A stretch of DNA of 64,000 bases from Pseudobacter sp051955275 (lineage in GTDB: Bacteria; Bacteroidota; Bacteroidia; Chitinophagales; Chitinophagaceae). The position numbers and the translations under genes are program-made. The stretch is taken from NCBI RefSeq assembly GCF_051955275.1, contig NZ_JBQCGW010000294.1, positions 8,736 through 72,735 on the forward strand, written 5' to 3'. Each line of letters starts with the position of its first letter. The stretch's first letter is position 1. Shown piece by piece: positions 61,192 to 64,000 of this stretch. The notes under the pieces are model-generated. The model made no database searches. It saw nothing but the letters and a program-made list of their open reading frames with translations, and was not told the origin of the DNA.

Positions 61192-61235
61192 TTGTCGTTT
61201 TTCACGACAAAAGGCATACATTGACATGCCGTCAA
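61192..61235. promoter_or_regulatory. Two inverted repeats upstream of the LytS/LytTR genes
   Basis: A perfect TTGTCGT/ACGACAA repeat with 5-nt spacer (61192-61210) is followed by TTGAC-N5-GTCAA (61221-61235). Both lie 55-100 bp upstream of the -7 element at 61289 and could be operators. The second resembles the Crp/Fnr-type sites in this window but has one extra spacer base. Confidence 0.35.
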
Positions 61236-61288
61236 CCTACTTATAACGCCATATATCCCATTTAAGAGGGGTGGGCTGACCAAAAACG

Positions 61289-61296
61289 TAGATTTG
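61289..61296 (+). promoter_or_regulatory. -7 promoter element for the LytS/LytTR operon
   Basis: TAGATTTG matches TAnnTTTG, 22 bp upstream of the kinase start. Confidence 0.5.
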
Positions 61297-61317
61297 TCAT
61301 GTTCCGATTTATAGACC

Positions 61318-62370
61318 ATGCGAAAGAAAATATCATATTACTGGCTCTGCCAGATCCTGGGCTGGAGTGCGTTCATCCTGGTGTACATCTTCTTCTACCT
61401 GACCCTCAGCAAGCGGGAGACGCCCTTTTTCTATGAAGTATTGTTCCTGGAGGCGGCCGTCGGCTTCCTGGTCACCCACGTGATGCGTAGTTTTATCCGG
61501 TATTTCAAGCTGGTAGATAAGCCTGTGAATGAGCAGGGCTTCTATATCTTTTTTGTATCCTTCGTGTTCGGCGTGCTCTATGCTGCGGCAGGCACCACGC
61601 TGGAAAGGGTATTGCAGATCGAGCCTCCCAAATACACGGAAGTATCGCTGACCAATAAGATCTTCCGGGCCGCCATGGGCAGTTTTCTCTTTACCCTGAT
61701 CTGGAACCTCATCTACTTTGCCTATCACTATGTGCTCCGCGCCCGCCAGGCGCTGCTGGACCGGGTACGGCTCCAGAGCCTGGTGAAAGAGCTGGAACTG
61801 AAGACCATCAAAGCGCATATCAATCCTCATTTCATATTCAACGCCCTCAATAGCATCCGCGCCCTCATCGATGAAAATCCCGGCCGTGCCCGCAATGCCA
61901 TTACGGAGCTCAGCAATATCCTCCGCAGCAGTATGCAGGCTGAAAAGCAGGAAACAGTGCCGTTTGAGAAAGAGCTGAGTATCGTGAAAGACTACCTGGC
62001 GCTGGAATATATCCGTTTTGAAGACCGCCTGCGGATCGAATACCAGATCGATGAAGATACCCTGGATCAGCCCGTTCCGCCCATGATGCTGCAGACCCTG
62101 GTTGAAAATGCCATCAAACATGGTATCGGCAAGCAGATCAGCGGCGGGGTGGTGAAGGTGGTGTCCGACTTCCGGAATAACTTCCACGAACTGATCGTTC
62201 AGAATACGGGTCACCTCAATGGGTACATGACCAGTGGTGACGGATTCGGGCTCAGCAGTACCCGCAACCGCCTGCACTTATTATTTGGTGAAAAAGCTAA
62301 CTTTGAAATAAGACAGGTGGACGGCGGACTGGTAGAAGCCCGCATACTGATACCTGTTGAAAACTATTAA
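61318..62370 (+). CDS. LytS-type sensor histidine kinase
   Basis: Membrane sensor kinase paired with the response regulator encoded 8 nt downstream. It has 350 residues: four transmembrane helices in the first 140 or so residues, a short coiled-coil linker, then the His_kinase domain with phosphoacceptor histidine in KTIKAHINPHFIFNALNSIR. The ATP-binding region contains LQTLVENAIKHGIGKQ and GFGLSSTRNRL. No extracellular sensor domain is present, so the signal is probably sensed in the membrane. Target genes are unknown. Confidence 0.93.
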   Translation: MRKKISYYWLCQILGWSAFILVYIFFYLTLSKRETPFFYEVLFLEAAVGFLVTHVMRSFIRYFKLVDKPVNEQGFYIFFVSFVFGVLYAAAGTTLERVLQIEPPKYTEVSLTNKIFRAAMGSFLFTLIWNLIYFAYHYVLRARQALLDRVRLQSLVKELELKTIKAHINPHFIFNALNSIRALIDENPGRARNAITELSNILRSSMQAEKQETVPFEKELSIVKDYLALEYIRFEDRLRIEYQIDEDTLDQPVPPMMLQTLVENAIKHGIGKQISGGVVKVVSDFRNNFHELIVQNTGHLNGYMTSGDGFGLSSTRNRLHLLFGEKANFEIRQVDGGLVEARILIPVENY

Positions 62371-62378
62371 ACAGGTAT

Positions 62379-63113
62379 ATGATCAGAGCCATCATTATCG
62401 ACGACGAACGTCTGGCCCGCAACGAGCTGAAAAAACTGCTCTCGGAGTTCCCGGAAATTGAAATAGTGGCTGAAGCCGCCAATGCCGGCGAAGGCATAGA
62501 AAAGATCGAAAACATCAATCCCGACCTGATCTTCCTGGATATCTCCATGCCAGGCAAAACAGGTTTCGATATGCTGTCTGAGCTGGACCGTACCCCGCAT
62601 GTTATCTTCACTACCGCTTACGATGAATTTGCATTGAAGGCTTTTGAAGTGAACGCGCTGGATTATCTCCTCAAACCCGTGGAACCCAAACGGCTGGCCG
62701 ATGCCATCCAGAAACTGCACCAGCACGAGGACCGTGAGCAGCTTCCCGTAAATCCTGCCAACGTAAATCATTCAGTACTGAGTGAAAACGACCAGGTGTT
62801 TGTGAAAGATGGTGAGCGCTGCTGGTTTGTAAAGCTCTCCGAGATCCGCCTCTTTGAAAGCGTGGGCAACTACGCCAAAGTATATTTCGGGCCCAACAAG
62901 CCGCTGATCCTGAAATCCCTCAATGCACTGGAAGAAAGGCTGGATGAAAAGACCTTCTTCCGCGCTAACAGGAAACATATCGTCAACCTCCGGCTGATCG
63001 ATAAGATCGAGCCTTATTTCAATGGAGGCTTATTGCTGGAACTGAAAGGAGGAGAGAAGATAGAAGTGAGCCGTCGCCAGACAGTGAAGTTCAAGGAAAT
63101 GATGAGCCTTTAA
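62379..63113 (+). CDS. LytTR-family response regulator
   Basis: DNA-binding partner of the LytS-type kinase. It has 244 residues: receiver domain (1 to about 120) with acidic pocket D8/D9, phosphoacceptor D54 in DLIFLDISMPGKTG and the switch lysine in DYLLKPVEP; then a LytTR DNA-binding domain (about 140-244, with ESVGNYAKVYFG and FFRANRKHIVNLRLIDKIEP). Cotranscribed with the kinase. The M28 peptidase gene begins 33 nt downstream and may be in the same transcript. Confidence 0.94.
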   Translation: MIRAIIIDDERLARNELKKLLSEFPEIEIVAEAANAGEGIEKIENINPDLIFLDISMPGKTGFDMLSELDRTPHVIFTTAYDEFALKAFEVNALDYLLKPVEPKRLADAIQKLHQHEDREQLPVNPANVNHSVLSENDQVFVKDGERCWFVKLSEIRLFESVGNYAKVYFGPNKPLILKSLNALEERLDEKTFFRANRKHIVNLRLIDKIEPYFNGGLLLELKGGEKIEVSRRQTVKFKEMMSL

Positions 63114-63146
63114 GCATCGCAAAACAAAACACCGAATACATTCCTC

Positions 63147-64000
63147 ATGCAGAAAATTCTCTCCATTATCGGCCTGCTTGCCATCGGGCATGCCGCCTGC
63201 GCGCAGTCGATCGATAAAATAATCAATGCTACAGAAGTGGAAAGGATCGAAAAGATCCTGGCTTCCGACGAAATGGAAGGCCGCCGCACTTTTACAAAAG
63301 GGATCGATAAAGCTGCAGACTTCATTGCAGAAGAATTCAGGAAAGCAGGTATCCAGCCAGTGAAAGACGGATCTTACTTTCAGGAGTTCGCTATGATCAA
63401 AACGAAATTCCTGAGTGCATCCGGTACTTTGAATGGCAAGACCATTCAGCCGAAAAATATCGTTGCCCTTAGTGCTATGCCTGAAATAAAGATCGATGAT
63501 AAATCAGGCTGGGAAAAAGTAAAGATCGGTCCGAAGGATACACTTTTCCCGGTTGTAATGCGACTGCTGGAAACGAAAAAGAATTATTTCATCACGGTTG
63601 ATACAAGCTTCGGAAGAATGTTCAATGGTCTGAAAAGGTTCCGTGAGCAGTCTTTCGAGTCGCCTTCAAATATTGTACTGGTGCTGAGCAACGAGGCTGC
63701 CAGTACTTATGCTGTAGAGTTCAAACAGGAAGTAAGCCGCGAGCCGCTTAAGAACGTAGTGGGCATTCTGCCGGGAAAGAAAAAGAAAGATGAATACGTG
63801 ATCTTCTCGGGTCACTATGATCACCTTGGTATCGGCAAGCCCAATGAAGCGGGTGATTCCATCTTTAATGGCGCCAATGATGATGCTTCAGGTGTTACAG
63901 CTGTGATCATGCTGGCCCAGTATTATGCTCAACAGAAAAACAATGAGCGTACCCTGGTATTTGCAGCCTTTACTGCTGAAGAAGTTGGCGGTTTCGGTTC
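63147..64000 (+). CDS. Secreted M28-family metallopeptidase, truncated by window edge
   Basis: Zinc aminopeptidase or carboxypeptidase, exported. 284 residues are visible and the reading frame is open to the window end. The signal peptide is residues 1 to about 20 (IGHAACAQS). Zinc ligands of the M28 fold are in place: H and D in FSGHYDHLGIG, the bridging aspartate in NGANDDASGVTAV and the catalytic glutamate plus ligand in FTAEEVGGFG. A region before the catalytic part may hold an inserted PA-like domain (about 95-205). It starts at ATG 63147, 33 nt after the LytTR gene. Confidence 0.9.
   Translation, partial: MQKILSIIGLLAIGHAACAQSIDKIINATEVERIEKILASDEMEGRRTFTKGIDKAADFIAEEFRKAGIQPVKDGSYFQEFAMIKTKFLSASGTLNGKTIQPKNIVALSAMPEIKIDDKSGWEKVKIGPKDTLFPVVMRLLETKKNYFITVDTSFGRMFNGLKRFREQSFESPSNIVLVLSNEAASTYAVEFKQEVSREPLKNVVGILPGKKKKDEYVIFSGHYDHLGIGKPNEAGDSIFNGANDDASGVTAVIMLAQYYAQQKNNERTLVFAAFTAEEVGGFG

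Overview
The window is a gene-dense stretch of a Bacteroidota chromosome, most likely from the family Chitinophagaceae (Chitinophaga or a relative). Four things point there: SusC/SusD and FecI/FecR gene sets, HmuY and DUF3078 families, almost no Shine-Dalgarno sequences, and many exact copies of the Bacteroidota -7 promoter element TAnnTTTG. No rRNA, tRNA, prophage, transposase or CRISPR array was seen.

Layout. 1-1.8 kb: the start of alaS, divergent from an M23 peptidase. 1.9-11.7 kb: a heme-uptake locus (cysteine-rich AraC regulator, TonB-dependent heme receptor, HmuY lipoprotein, HmuTUV importer, HmuS, PepSY membrane protein). 12-13.8 kb: two tandem paralogous lipoproteins with long related leaders. 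13.9-23.3 kb: a nearly whole heme-biosynthesis set, hemA-C-D-E-F-B-L on the minus strand and hemH-hemJ divergent from it. 23.3-24.5 kb: a 1.28 kb stretch with no gene but several RNA hairpins. 24.5-31 kb: an IleS2-type isoleucyl-tRNA synthetase, a DksA-like protein with a histone-H1-like tail, and a DPP-type S9 peptidase. 31-44.5 kb: mostly housekeeping and envelope genes (FkbM methyltransferase, AraC regulator, MsbA-like ABC exporter, rbfA, LolC/E-like permease, half of a split transketolase, WecA/TagO-like transferase, frr, PPK2 kinase, mscL, DUF3078 protein, scpA). 44.6-52.9 kb: ECF sigma factor, FecR anti-sigma factor, SusC with a signalling STN domain, SusD and a TlpA-like thioredoxin. 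53.4-59.1 kb: secreted proteins, including a tight three-gene operon of an apparent pseudo-protease, a coiled-coil protein and a TPR protein, plus a YkuD_2 protein. 59.1-64 kb: dxs, a LytS/LytTR two-component pair, and a truncated M28 peptidase.

How it fits together. About 20 kb is devoted to heme, with uptake and synthesis side by side. The synthesis route visible is the C5, protoporphyrin-dependent route using oxygen-dependent HemF and HemJ. A TTGAY-N4-RTCAA-type (Crp/Fnr-like) palindrome lies upstream of hemH and of both lipoproteins, suggesting that one oxygen- or NO-responsive regulator controls them.

The most novel observation is a dispersed, roughly 115-bp intergenic element seen three times in the heme genes. 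It consists of four short hairpins at a conserved 28-21-28 spacing and always starts within about 15 bp of a stop codon.
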